NCBI GenBank assembly: GCA_943371005.1
Contig: CALRTB020000001.1
Span: 186,001-250,000 of the forward strand
DNA: 64,000 nt
Reading direction: 5' to 3'
From: MRBY01 sp943371005
Lineage (GTDB): Bacteria; Cyanobacteriota; Cyanobacteriia; Cyanobacteriales; MRBY01
The position numbers and the translations under genes are program-made. The number at the start of each line of letters is the position of its first letter. Position 1 is the first letter of the stretch. Below are positions 42,302 through 50,658 of this stretch, piece by piece. Under the pieces are notes generated by a model. It saw only the letters and a list, made by a program, of their open reading frames with translations. It made no database searches and was not told the origin of the DNA.

Positions 42302-45300
42302 TCAGTCAGGAGATTCGAGGTAAGCCTGGATAAACTCGTGGGCCGCCTGGAAATGTGTTTCGATCTGCTGGGAAAGCGTCTGGATGGTGGCGTAGTTTTC
42401 GTTGGCGAGGGCCAATTCAATGGCAATACACCAATCTGGAATTTTACGCACACTCACACTGCTGGCGGCTCCCTTGAGGCGATGGGCTTCGTAGGAGATT
42501 TTTGCGGCATCTTGATTGGCGATCGCCCCTTGGAGTGCTTCGATGTAACTAGCGGCGAATTCTAAAAATTGCCGGAACACTTCCCGGTGGAAACTGGGAT
42601 TGTTGCCATAGAAATGCACTAATTGCGTTAAATCTACGGGAGTGTCCGGATCTGCGGCTGTTTCTGGAGCTGTCTCTGGGATTTCCTGGGAGGTTTGGGG
42701 GGCGATCGCCACGACAGATCGTTTTTTTTCTGACTTTTGTAAACACTTATCGATGACCTGGCGGAGAGTCTTAATACTGGTGGGTTTGGCAATGTAACCA
42801 TCCATCCCCGCCGCTAAACATTTCTCGCGATCGCCTTTCATGGCGTTGGCCGTCATGGCGATAATCAATTGGTGGGTATCCTCCTGTTCCCGTTGGCGAA
42901 TCATTTCAGTGGTCGTATAGCCATCTAGCTCTGGCATCAGACAATCCATCAAAATCAGGTCATAGGTCCGCTGTTGGAGCTGGACGAGGGCTTCGCGGCC
43001 ATTACTCACACAATCAATGGTGTTAAAACCAATAATTTCAAGTTGATTGAGAATGACCGTTTGGTTAATGGGCGTATCTTCGACAACCAGGATCTGAATA
43101 TCTGGCGATCGCCCCCCTTGATCTCCCAAAATTTCCGCCAAAGTCAGATCAAGGCCAGCTTCATCCGCAATATCCGCCATTGTTTGATCTGGACTTGTTT
43201 CTGCTTGTAAACAGCGCAGCAATGCTTCCTGTTGGAGGGGCCGCAGAAGATAGCGGAGTCCTTGGGGCTGCATCCAATTTTTCAAGCGGGGATAATCCAC
43301 CGCCGATAATAGCAGCACCAAATTTTCCCGGGGGAGGAGCGTTTTAACTTTATCTAAAACCGTTTCGATGCCCGCCTGGTTGCCAAAGATAGGTAAAGCC
43401 AACAGCACCAGATCAAAACTATCCTGCTGTTCGAGGGCGAGGATTCCCCCCATAAAATCACCATAGGCAATGACACTGACCCCATAGTGACTAAGCTGCC
43501 GACGAATCGCCTCTAGGGACAAAGGCTGGGAGTCAATGAGGAGGACGCGGTAGGGGGCCAATTGGGGCAGTGGGGGCGGCGCTTCGAGCCGTTGGAAACG
43601 GGCCGTAAACCAAAAGGTCGAACCTTGACCAGGGCTACTTTCTAAACCAATATCCCCGGCCATGAGACTGACCAGATGTTTGGCGATCGCCAAGCCGAGG
43701 CCCGTCCCTCCATATTCCCTTGTGGTAGACGGATCAACTTGAGAAAAAGACCGAAATAATTTTGCTTGATCTGCTTTATCAATGCCAATGCCAGTATCAA
43801 TGACCTCGAACTTCACCAAAACAGAAGTCTTATCTTTTGCCACGGGCAAAGCGCGAATCACCACAGAACCGCGATGGGTAAATTTAATTGCATTACCGAC
43901 CAAATTTGTTAACACCTGCCGCAGCCGCATCGAATCCCCCGTGACCGTCCCCCCCAGTTGCGGATCAATATTGGTGATCAACTCCACCTGTTTCGTTTGG
44001 GCTTGAATCGCAAGCAACTCCGCCACCGACTCCACACAGTCAATAATCTGTAAAGGCACAGATTCGAGGCGCATTTCCCCGGCTTCTAACTTAGAAAAGT
44101 CGAGAATATCGTTGATCACATAGAGTAAATGGTTCGCACTTTGACTGAGGGTTTTGACAAAATCCTGTTGTTGGCCATTAAGCTGGGTCGTCTGCAAAAG
44201 CTCCGCAATGCCAAGAATGCCGTTCATGGGGGTACGGATTTCGTGGCTCATATTCGCCAAAAAGCTCGATTTGAGGCGGGACGCAGCGAGGGCCGCCTCA
44301 CGACCTTCCACAAGATCATTAATATTTTGGGTAACAATGACCACGCCACCAACTTGATTTTCCCGGTGATACCAAGGCTGGACTGTCCATTTGAGGTATT
44401 GTTTTTTGCCATCATGTCGCACATAGCAATCTTCTTCGCAGGTGATCACTTGACCACTTAGGGCTGTTTGGAGATGCTGTTGGTAGTCTTCCTGGAGATT
44501 AACAAAGACCTCACGGTGCGATCGCCCCACTAGGGTTTCTTCCCCAAGCTGATAGTCGACGAGCCACTGATGACTATGGGCCACGTAGCACAACTTTTTA
44601 TCTAACATCGCCATCGCCACGGGCATATTTTGGATCAGTTGCCGCAGTTGCTGCCGTTCTCGATCAAGGGCCTGGCTAGCAAGTTTGCGGTCAGTGACCT
44701 CGATCATCACCCCCTCAAGGCGAATTAAATGACCTGTTTCGTCGAAAATTCCCCGTCCCTGTTCAAAGACCCAACAAATATTTTGATCAACGCGAACAAG
44801 ACGGTATTCGTCGGTATAGGTGGGATTATCGGGGGTAAGCATTTCTAAAGAGGCAAAAACCCGTGGGTAATCTTCAGGGTGGATAATGTCCCCGAAAGCG
44901 CGAATTTGATGATGTAAAAAATCCGTCGCAGGATAGCCAGTAATCGGTTCAATGCCATTAGAAAGAAACTGCATTGTCCATTGTGCGTCGGGGAGACAAC
45001 GGTACACAGCCCCAGGGATATTGAGCACCAAACTACGGTAACGGGCTTCACTGCTCCGGAGTGTTTCGTTAACGGTTTTTAAAGCCTGGGTACGTTCGGC
45101 GACTTTTTCTTCAAGTTGGTTATTGATGGTTGCAAGTTGACTATTGGCCCAGGCCAGCTCGTCTAGGGCGCGTTTTCGCTCAATTTCGGCGGCAGCCCGG
45201 GAAGCAAAAATACTGGTTAATTTTGTGGCTAGCTCTTGATCGATGGTGGGTTGGTAATGCTGTACATGGAGGGTGCCGATGGTGCGGGAATTGCGGTCTT

Positions 45301-46024
45301 GGATTGGAAACTGGAGGGCTTGATTGGTGTTGGCGCCTGCGGCAGGAGAGGCGATCGCCGTCGCTGGAATCGAGGGAAATTTAGGGTTTGTCCAGGTGGC
45401 AAGGGTTTGTGCCGAATGGGCGCTGTTGTCGAGGATTTCACTAATGGCGACATAACAGACATCAAGGGCGATCGCCAAATTTTCCGCTAGGGCCGAGAAA
45501 AAATCACGCCCCGTAACCGCCGCCGTCCCCGCCAAAATACGACTTAAAATACTTTCTGCTCTCTTGCGCTCTTGCACTTCGAGTTGTAGTTTTTGGTTAA
45601 TCGCCGCCAATTCTTCCGGACTTTTGAGGGCTAAAAATTTCGGTAAAAGGGTGTAAAGTTCGATGGCGGTATAACAGGAAATCAGAGCCGTAAAACTACT
45701 TTCGATCCCATCAATCCAATAAATGGGAAACCAGAGGGTCAACATATCCAAAAAGTGACCAATTCCACAGGCAGTAATGAAGAAACTAAACAGGATAAAC
45801 ACCCGTGAAAAAGGCATATCCTGTCGCTTTCTGACAAAATAAACCAGCATGATTGGGATCGAAAAATAGGCGATCGCCGTGAGGAGATTCGCAACCAGAT
45901 GTAGCCCGACTAAAGGAGTCTGCCAGAGATAGCAACTCCCGTGGGGCATGTACATTCGCCCTGTTAAAAAATCTCGTAGGCTCTCCCAGGTCAACGCAAC
46001 AGAAAAACTCACCATATACAGCAC
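42302..46024 (-). CDS. Hybrid histidine kinase with ethylene-receptor-like sensor, GAF, two PAS, two receivers and Hpt
   Basis: 1240 residues. Residues 35-125 form a three-helix module like plant ETR1 and cyanobacterial SynEtr1: AIAYFSIP (Tyr53, Ile56) and the copper-ligand pair Cys86/His90 in ACGIGH. The residue equivalent to ETR1 Asp25 is Asn46. Then come a coiled coil, GAF (about 160-285), two PAS domains (325-450, 455-575), the HisKA site His594 (SHEIRTP), and a HATPase with DTGIGI and GGTGLGLAI. Receiver 1 (825-940) has Ala876 at the phospho-site. Receiver 2 has Asp1027 and Lys1080. Hpt His1181 ends a complete phosphorelay. No separate response regulator is adjacent. Confidence 0.9.
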   Translation of the reverse strand: MLYMVSFSVALTWESLRDFLTGRMYMPHGSCYLWQTPLVGLHLVANLLTAIAYFSIPIMLVYFVRKRQDMPFSRVFILFSFFITACGIGHFLDMLTLWFPIYWIDGIESSFTALISCYTAIELYTLLPKFLALKSPEELAAINQKLQLEVQERKRAESILSRILAGTAAVTGRDFFSALAENLAIALDVCYVAISEILDNSAHSAQTLATWTNPKFPSIPATAIASPAAGANTNQALQFPIQDRNSRTIGTLHVQHYQPTIDQELATKLTSIFASRAAAEIERKRALDELAWANSQLATINNQLEEKVAERTQALKTVNETLRSSEARYRSLVLNIPGAVYRCLPDAQWTMQFLSNGIEPITGYPATDFLHHQIRAFGDIIHPEDYPRVFASLEMLTPDNPTYTDEYRLVRVDQNICWVFEQGRGIFDETGHLIRLEGVMIEVTDRKLASQALDRERQQLRQLIQNMPVAMAMLDKKLCYVAHSHQWLVDYQLGEETLVGRSHREVFVNLQEDYQQHLQTALSGQVITCEEDCYVRHDGKKQYLKWTVQPWYHRENQVGGVVIVTQNINDLVEGREAALAASRLKSSFLANMSHEIRTPMNGILGIAELLQTTQLNGQQQDFVKTLSQSANHLLYVINDILDFSKLEAGEMRLESVPLQIIDCVESVAELLAIQAQTKQVELITNIDPQLGGTVTGDSMRLRQVLTNLVGNAIKFTHRGSVVIRALPVAKDKTSVLVKFEVIDTGIGIDKADQAKLFRSFSQVDPSTTREYGGTGLGLAIAKHLVSLMAGDIGLESSPGQGSTFWFTARFQRLEAPPPLPQLAPYRVLLIDSQPLSLEAIRRQLSHYGVSVIAYGDFMGGILALEQQDSFDLVLLALPIFGNQAGIETVLDKVKTLLPRENLVLLLSAVDYPRLKNWMQPQGLRYLLRPLQQEALLRCLQAETSPDQTMADIADEAGLDLTLAEILGDQGGRSPDIQILVVEDTPINQTVILNQLEIIGFNTIDCVSNGREALVQLQQRTYDLILMDCLMPELDGYTTTEMIRQREQEDTHQLIIAMTANAMKGDREKCLAAGMDGYIAKPTSIKTLRQVIDKCLQKSEKKRSVVAIAPQTSQEIPETAPETAADPDTPVDLTQLVHFYGNNPSFHREVFRQFLEFAASYIEALQGAIANQDAAKISYEAHRLKGAASSVSVRKIPDWCIAIELALANENYATIQTLSQQIETHFQAAHEFIQAYLESPD

Positions 46025-46497
46025 CCCGAATTATTTTTGTAGTATTGCTGTCAGTTATTTTGAAGGGGAGAATTGTCTTGATTGTTTCCCCTAAATTGGC
46101 TTGAGTATTTAAGCAAATTTTAACAGTTCGTTTACTGACCTAAAGTAAGATTCAGCCTAAAACGATCAATCTTCAACCTGGATTTTCAAGCAGGAAAGCC
46201 ATTTTTTATGGCAAATCGGCGATCGCCAAATTACTTGGATAAACCATGCCTTAGGGGCGATTAAGTTTAGATTTTCCTCAACTCTTAAAAGTTCATTCCA
46301 GCTTAAAAAGACCAAAAATGTGATTGAAACAGCTTTATCCAAGACGCAATACAGAGGCGGGTCATCACTCTCTAAGTTTCTCTTTGGGCCGCAGCAAGCC
46401 GACAAAATTTCGAGAAAGGGGGAGCGATCGCCAAAGTCTTCGGGCATAATGAAAAAAATCTATTTTAGTTACCCCAAAGTCAAGGTAGGAGTCGTCA
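46025..46497. other. Intergenic region between divergent kinase and beta-lactamase-like genes
   Basis: 473 bases. It holds a 6-bp hairpin (AGGGGA/TCCCCT near 46062-46091), a small GCCAT/ATGGC hairpin near 46197-46211, two HIP1 sites, and a 19-codon frame starting at 46448 that overlaps the downstream GTG start. None is a convincing gene. Confidence 0.4.
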
Positions 46498-47733
46498 GTG
46501 GTTGGTAAGTCCCGTCGTCCTAAACGTAGAAAATCCCCAGCGCCACGATCATTCAATGCTGCGACCGATACTAAGGTGATCGCCTTTGAGGCCCGTCACC
46601 GGCAAGGGAATTCTCCCCAGGCGATCGCCATGGCCTCCCCCAACTCCCCAAAGGCAAATCGCCGTTCCCGTCGCCCAGTCCGTCAAGCGCGCCTCAAGTT
46701 ACCCCGGCCACTCCTCTACCCGCTTCGTTTACTAATTGTGAGCGTGGGCGTGAGTGCTTGTATTGGCACCATTCTCAGCGCCGCAAATCTACGTTCTGTT
46801 CCCACCGTTACGCCCCCTGACAATGTAACCAGCCAGCAGCTCCTCTCTGAGCAGATCTCCCCGCCCCCAGCCCCGGAACCGCTCCCCCTGAAAACGCCCC
46901 TCACCCAACTGGCAGAAACGACCCAAGCAGCGATCGCCGCTGACCCCACCCTCGATGCGTCTTTGCTCTTTGTGGATTTAGACACCGGGGAATATTTAGA
47001 TGTGGCTGGCGATCGCCCCCTATCCGCCGCCAGTACGATCAAAATTCCTATTCTCGTGGCCTTCCTAGAAGCCGTTGATAGTGGCAAAGTTCAACTGGAT
47101 GACTCCCTCACCCTCACAAAAGAAGTCATTGGTGGAGGGTCTGGCGGCATGCAGTACAAAACCCCAGGGAGCACCTATAGTGCCCTCTACACCGCCACGG
47201 AAATGAGTGTCAATAGTGACAACACCGCCACCAACATGATCACCGAGTTGTTGGGGGGCAATGCCGTCCTCAACGCGAAATTTCAGCAGTGGGGCATGAC
47301 CCAAACCCAGTTGAATAATCCCCTACCAGACCTCGAAGGCACAAACCTCACCAGTGCCAAGGATCTCGCCCATCTCCTCGCCCGCATCAACCAAGGCGAA
47401 ATTCTGTCTGTCCGATCCCGCGATCGCCTCTTTCGGATCATGGGAGCCACGAGTAACGACCGCCTCTTACCCCAGAGCTTGGGGCAGGGAGCCGACATCG
47501 TCCATAAAACTGGAGATATCGGCAGTATCATCGGCGATGCAGGAATTGTGGATCTGCCCAATGGCAAGCGCTACGTTGCCGCAATTTTTGTCGAGCGCCC
47601 CTACAACGACCCCAAGGGCAAAGAGCTACTCCACAAAATTAGCCGCCAATTCTATGACCACATGGCTAAAAAAGACATTATCCAAGCCCCTAGCCCATCA
47701 GCCCCAGCGGCGACCCCAGCCGCCACTCCCTAG
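46498..47733 (+). CDS. Class A beta-lactamase-like serine hydrolase, membrane-anchored
   Basis: 411 residues from GTG 46498, with GGAG 6 bases upstream. A basic N-terminus (about 70 residues) precedes a membrane helix near 80-105, a Pro-rich linker, and a transpeptidase-fold domain. Catalytic motifs are in order: S179-x-x-K182 (STIK), S240-D-N, and K337-T-G. The domain should face the periplasm. Such cyanobacterial proteins may hydrolyse beta-lactams or act on peptidoglycan; the omega-loop glutamate typical of class A lactamases is not clear here. It overlaps dnaN tail to tail by CTAG. Confidence 0.83.
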   Translation: MVGKSRRPKRRKSPAPRSFNAATDTKVIAFEARHRQGNSPQAIAMASPNSPKANRRSRRPVRQARLKLPRPLLYPLRLLIVSVGVSACIGTILSAANLRSVPTVTPPDNVTSQQLLSEQISPPPAPEPLPLKTPLTQLAETTQAAIAADPTLDASLLFVDLDTGEYLDVAGDRPLSAASTIKIPILVAFLEAVDSGKVQLDDSLTLTKEVIGGGSGGMQYKTPGSTYSALYTATEMSVNSDNTATNMITELLGGNAVLNAKFQQWGMTQTQLNNPLPDLEGTNLTSAKDLAHLLARINQGEILSVRSRDRLFRIMGATSNDRLLPQSLGQGADIVHKTGDIGSIIGDAGIVDLPNGKRYVAAIFVERPYNDPKGKELLHKISRQFYDHMAKKDIIQAPSPSAPAATPAATP

Positions 47734-48914
47734 CTGCGGATCTGCACCGGCATAATCAAATAAGTCATCTGCACCGCACCCAGGGGCGTAAAAATAACCG
47801 GCTGATTATTTTCATTCAGCTGCATCTTGATCTCATTACTCGGTAAGGCCTTCAGACCGTCGATGAGATACCTCACATTAAAGGCAATCTCTAGGTCTGT
47901 CCCCGAAACCTGGGCGGGCAAAGCTTCTTCACCACTGCCCACATCCTGGGCTTCCACGGCGAGATGAAGTTTTTGTTCTGCGCTATTGAGGCGAAATTTC
48001 ACAATATTATTTTTCTGGTCTGCCAGAACCGCCACCCGTTCAATGCTGCTAATCAAAGCTCGTCGCTCTAGGGTGACATCGCGGCTAAACTGCCGGGGAA
48101 TTAACTGGTGATAAGCAGGGTAAGCACCGTCTAGTTTACGGCTGGTGAGGCGCTGGTGATTGACCTCAAAAATGACTTGGCTATCGTCTAAATGAAGGGC
48201 AATCAAATCCGCTTCATTGGCGGTGGTTAACATGCGTTCTAGTTCTCGAAGCGCCCGTGCGGGGATGGTTAGGGCAAAATCTTCGAGGGTTGAGGTGGGG
48301 AGTTTTCCTGCTTCGGTAGATTCTGGCTCTGGGCTAACCTGATCGCTGGTTTCAACGAGCGCAAGGCGGTGGCCATCGGTCGCGGCAAACTCAAGGCAAT
48401 CTTGGTGGTGAGTGACATGGACACCCGTTAAAACTTGCTTGGTTTCATCAGGGCTAGCGGCAAACAGTACCCCTCCCAGGCCTTCGCTTAAGGCGATCGC
48501 CGGCAACATTAATTTTTTGCCATCCTGGATCGTCGGTAATTCAGGGAACTCTTCTGCGCCCATGCCCCGAATTTGAAACCGTCCCGTCGCAGCAGTTAGG
48601 GTCGCTTGGGCATCGCCTTTCATCAAAGTTTCCGACGGGCAACTCAAGGTCACTTCCCCCTCAGGCAGGCGCGACACAATATCATTGAGCAACTTTGCCG
48701 GCAGAGTTAAGGTACCCCCTTCGATGACTTGGGCCGGAAAACTCGTGCGAATGCCCAGGCTGAGATCAAAAGCGGTGAGTTGAATCTGATGGCGGCTAGC
48801 ATCCGCAGTCAACAGCACATTTCCCAAAATAGGATGGGTAGGCCGTGATGGCACCGCCCGACCAACGAGGGAAAGTTGGCTATTTAGATCACTTTGACTG
48901 CAAACAAACTTCAT
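47730..48914 (-). CDS. dnaN: DNA polymerase III beta subunit (sliding clamp)
   Basis: 394 residues from ATG 48914 (MKFVCSQSDLNSQL); the frame is open another 75 codons upstream, but that part does not resemble the family. Three clamp domains are evident: PTHPILGNVLL in domain 1, VLTGVHV and EFAATDGHRLA in domain 2, and FNVRYLIDGLKAL in domain 3, with the C-terminal TYLIMPVQIRS that closes the clamp. The length is slightly above the bacterial average. No dnaA and no cluster of DnaA boxes lies beside it, so this is not an obvious origin. Confidence 0.94.
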   Translation of the reverse strand: MKFVCSQSDLNSQLSLVGRAVPSRPTHPILGNVLLTADASRHQIQLTAFDLSLGIRTSFPAQVIEGGTLTLPAKLLNDIVSRLPEGEVTLSCPSETLMKGDAQATLTAATGRFQIRGMGAEEFPELPTIQDGKKLMLPAIALSEGLGGVLFAASPDETKQVLTGVHVTHHQDCLEFAATDGHRLALVETSDQVSPEPESTEAGKLPTSTLEDFALTIPARALRELERMLTTANEADLIALHLDDSQVIFEVNHQRLTSRKLDGAYPAYHQLIPRQFSRDVTLERRALISSIERVAVLADQKNNIVKFRLNSAEQKLHLAVEAQDVGSGEEALPAQVSGTDLEIAFNVRYLIDGLKALPSNEIKMQLNENNQPVIFTPLGAVQMTYLIMPVQIRS

Positions 48915-49257
48915 GGCTTTTTCCGGAGATCTCCAAGCAGAGCAGATAGATTCTACTACAACATCCCCTGGGTGGCGGGATTTTTTCTGGGGCGGCGATG
49001 GCGCAATACCCGATCTAAAATAAACCGACCCACCAGGTTTCCTACGGTACAATGGGGAACAGTAGGGACTTTCTATTTTTTGAATTTCATCCTGCGCTAA
49101 TCTCCATCGGTGAATGCCAATCACTGCTAAGGAAAGCAAAGAGTTTCGTTCCTACGCCAGTGGCTGTTGCCCTTGTTCTCTGCTGAGCTTAAGCAAACAT
49201 TGCAACATTCGTCACTGGAGCCCTTAATAAAAAAATAGCAAGATAAAACGAGGATTC
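48915..49257. other. Divergent promoter region of dnaN and CP12
   Basis: 343 bases. TACAAT near 49044 and TTGCAA near 49199 are possible promoter elements on the plus strand. The open frame read through here on the minus strand (upstream of dnaN) is probably not translated. No RNA gene is seen. Confidence 0.4.
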
Positions 49258-49479
49258 ATGACAAATATTCATCAAAAAATTGAACAAGAACGTGATGCGG
49301 CTCGGGAAGCTTGTAGTACTGACTCCACTTCCGCTGAATGTGCAGCCGCTTGGGATGCCGTTGAAGAACTCCAGGCTGAGGCCGCCCACCAACGGGAAAA
49401 AGAGCCGGAAAAAAGTCCCCTAGAAAAGTTTTGTGATGACAACCCCGACGCGGATGAATGCCGTCTCTACGAAGACTAA
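49258..49479 (+). CDS. cp12: CP12 Calvin-cycle regulator
   Basis: 73 residues. Intrinsically disordered redox protein that joins GAPDH and phosphoribulokinase into an inactive complex in the dark. Both cysteine pairs are present: REACSTDSTSAECAAAWDAVEEL (Cys19 and Cys28 region, with the AWDAVEEL core) and FCDDNPDADECRLYED at the C-terminus, the GAPDH-binding tail. The start is preceded by ACGAGG. The gene is monocistronic. Confidence 0.95.
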   Translation: MTNIHQKIEQERDAAREACSTDSTSAECAAAWDAVEELQAEAAHQREKEPEKSPLEKFCDDNPDADECRLYED

Positions 49480-49678
49480 TTCTGTCGGCGATCGCGGTCA
49501 TTTCCGTTAAAAAAATGAGTTGATACGCTTTTAGCCGTTGATCTTGGCTCCGGTAAGGTCAAAGAATGTGCTGAAGGCCAATCCCCCAAAGCAGTGGTTT
49601 CTCTCCGTAGTGCCGCTGCTTTGACTTGTGTATACTGTGGAAAATCAATCTTAATTTGTCTCGAACCGCGTATAAACC

Positions 49679-50272
49679 ATGGATGAAACGTTACTACAGC
49701 AGTTGGCCTGGATGGACTACCGTTTGGCGGTCATTTTTACGGTGATGGTGCCGATTGCACTTTTGATCTGGAGTTTCGTCGCGAAGGTGGAATCGATGCA
49801 GCGGCTCCTGGGCATTTACTGGAAAGTGGCTAGCTTGTTAATGGTGACCGTATATCTGTTGATTCCCAGTTGGTCGGTGGGCTATCTGACGGGGCTGTTG
49901 TCACGGATTTTAATTCCCATCGGGTTGTGGTTTTGGATTGATCTCAATGAAGAAATTCGCGATCAGCCGGGCAGTCGTCTAAAACTCGCGTTCACGGCCT
50001 GGCGTTGGGCAATGACGGTCTACTGTGCGCTCGGGGCGATCGCCAATTTACCGTTTTTGGGCTGTGCTTTCTCGAGCACGATGCGCCAAGGGGCCTATTG
50101 CCAAGTGTGGCTAGAAGCACCCAGTCGTTACCAACAAATTTTGCATGCCAACTCAGCCCCCGGTTTTCTCGGCTTTTTAGGAATTGTCGGCCTGGTGATT
50201 TATGTCGTGTATTTGCTGACGTTTCTATTGTTCCGTTTGGGGCGTCAGGGACGCATTGCCATCGAAGAATGA
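49679..50272 (+). CDS. DUF3177 membrane protein
   Basis: 197 residues with five or so hydrophobic helices. MDYRLAVIFTVMVPIALLIWSF, YWKVASLLMVTVYLLIPSW and WIDLNEEIRDQPG follow the DUF3177 pattern, a cyanobacterial family of unknown function. A paired cysteine loop (GCAFSSTMRQGAYC) may form a disulfide outside the membrane. It is followed by tRNA-Phe on the same strand. Confidence 0.8.
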   Translation: MDETLLQQLAWMDYRLAVIFTVMVPIALLIWSFVAKVESMQRLLGIYWKVASLLMVTVYLLIPSWSVGYLTGLLSRILIPIGLWFWIDLNEEIRDQPGSRLKLAFTAWRWAMTVYCALGAIANLPFLGCAFSSTMRQGAYCQVWLEAPSRYQQILHANSAPGFLGFLGIVGLVIYVVYLLTFLLFRLGRQGRIAIEE

Positions 50273-50323
50273 TGGAAAAACCGCTGTAAAAAACTTTTTT
50301 TGAGAAAAATCTGGGCCTAGGGG

Positions 50324-50352
50324 TTGCCAATTTAAAATTGCTTTGCTACATT
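50324..50352 (+). promoter_or_regulatory. Promoter of tRNA-Phe
   Basis: TTGCCA (50324-50329), 17-base spacer, TACATT (50347-50352). Transcription should begin about 12 bases before the tRNA. Confidence 0.65.
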
Positions 50353-50370
50353 AGAACTTGTGCGCAAAAC

Positions 50371-50443
<73 letters not shown>

Positions 50444-50449
50444 CTGCAT

Positions 50450-50480
50450 AAAGAGAGTTCACTCCGGTGGGCTCTTTTTT
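50450..50480 (+). terminator. Intrinsic terminator of tRNA-Phe
   Basis: AGAGTTCAC pairs with GTGGGCTCT (two G-T wobbles) around TCCG and is followed by six T. Confidence 0.85.
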
Positions 50481-50580
50481 GTTTGCAAGGGATTTTTGAA
50501 AATCGAGTCATTTTTGTCACAAAGAAACCCAACCGGGCTAGGCTGGGTGTGAATGTAGATCGTATTTTTAGGGAATTCGT

Positions 50581-50658
50581 ATGGGCGTGTTAATGATCCT
50601 GGGGATTGTGCTCCTAATTCTTATAGGCGGGCTAATCCTGGGTTTGGGAAACGATTAG
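50581..50658 (+). CDS. 25-residue single-helix membrane peptide
   Basis: A frame from ATG 50581 to TAG 50656-50658 with AGGGA six bases upstream. Residues 3-22 form one hydrophobic helix (VLMILGIVLLILIGGLILGL), with Gly-Asn-Asp at the end. The size and make-up resemble tiny thylakoid-complex subunits (Pet/Psb type), but it matches none I know. Its stop overlaps the lysC stop tail to tail. The clear ribosome site is the best evidence that it is translated. Confidence 0.5.
   Translation: MGVLMILGIVLLILIGGLILGLGND

Noticed and set aside
46166..46447. 93-codon frame on the minus strand upstream of the hybrid kinase
   Set aside because: No ribosome site, no protein-like composition, and it covers the region expected to hold promoters.
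46448..46507. 19-codon leader peptide overlapping the beta-lactamase-like start
   Set aside because: No ribosome site or attenuation hairpin supports it.
48915..49139. 75-codon N-terminal extension of dnaN
   Set aside because: The clamp family begins at MKFVCSQ; the extension has no similarity and crosses the CP12 side of the promoter region.
48915..49257. Replication origin beside dnaN
   Set aside because: No cluster of TTATCCACA-like DnaA boxes was seen and dnaA is absent.
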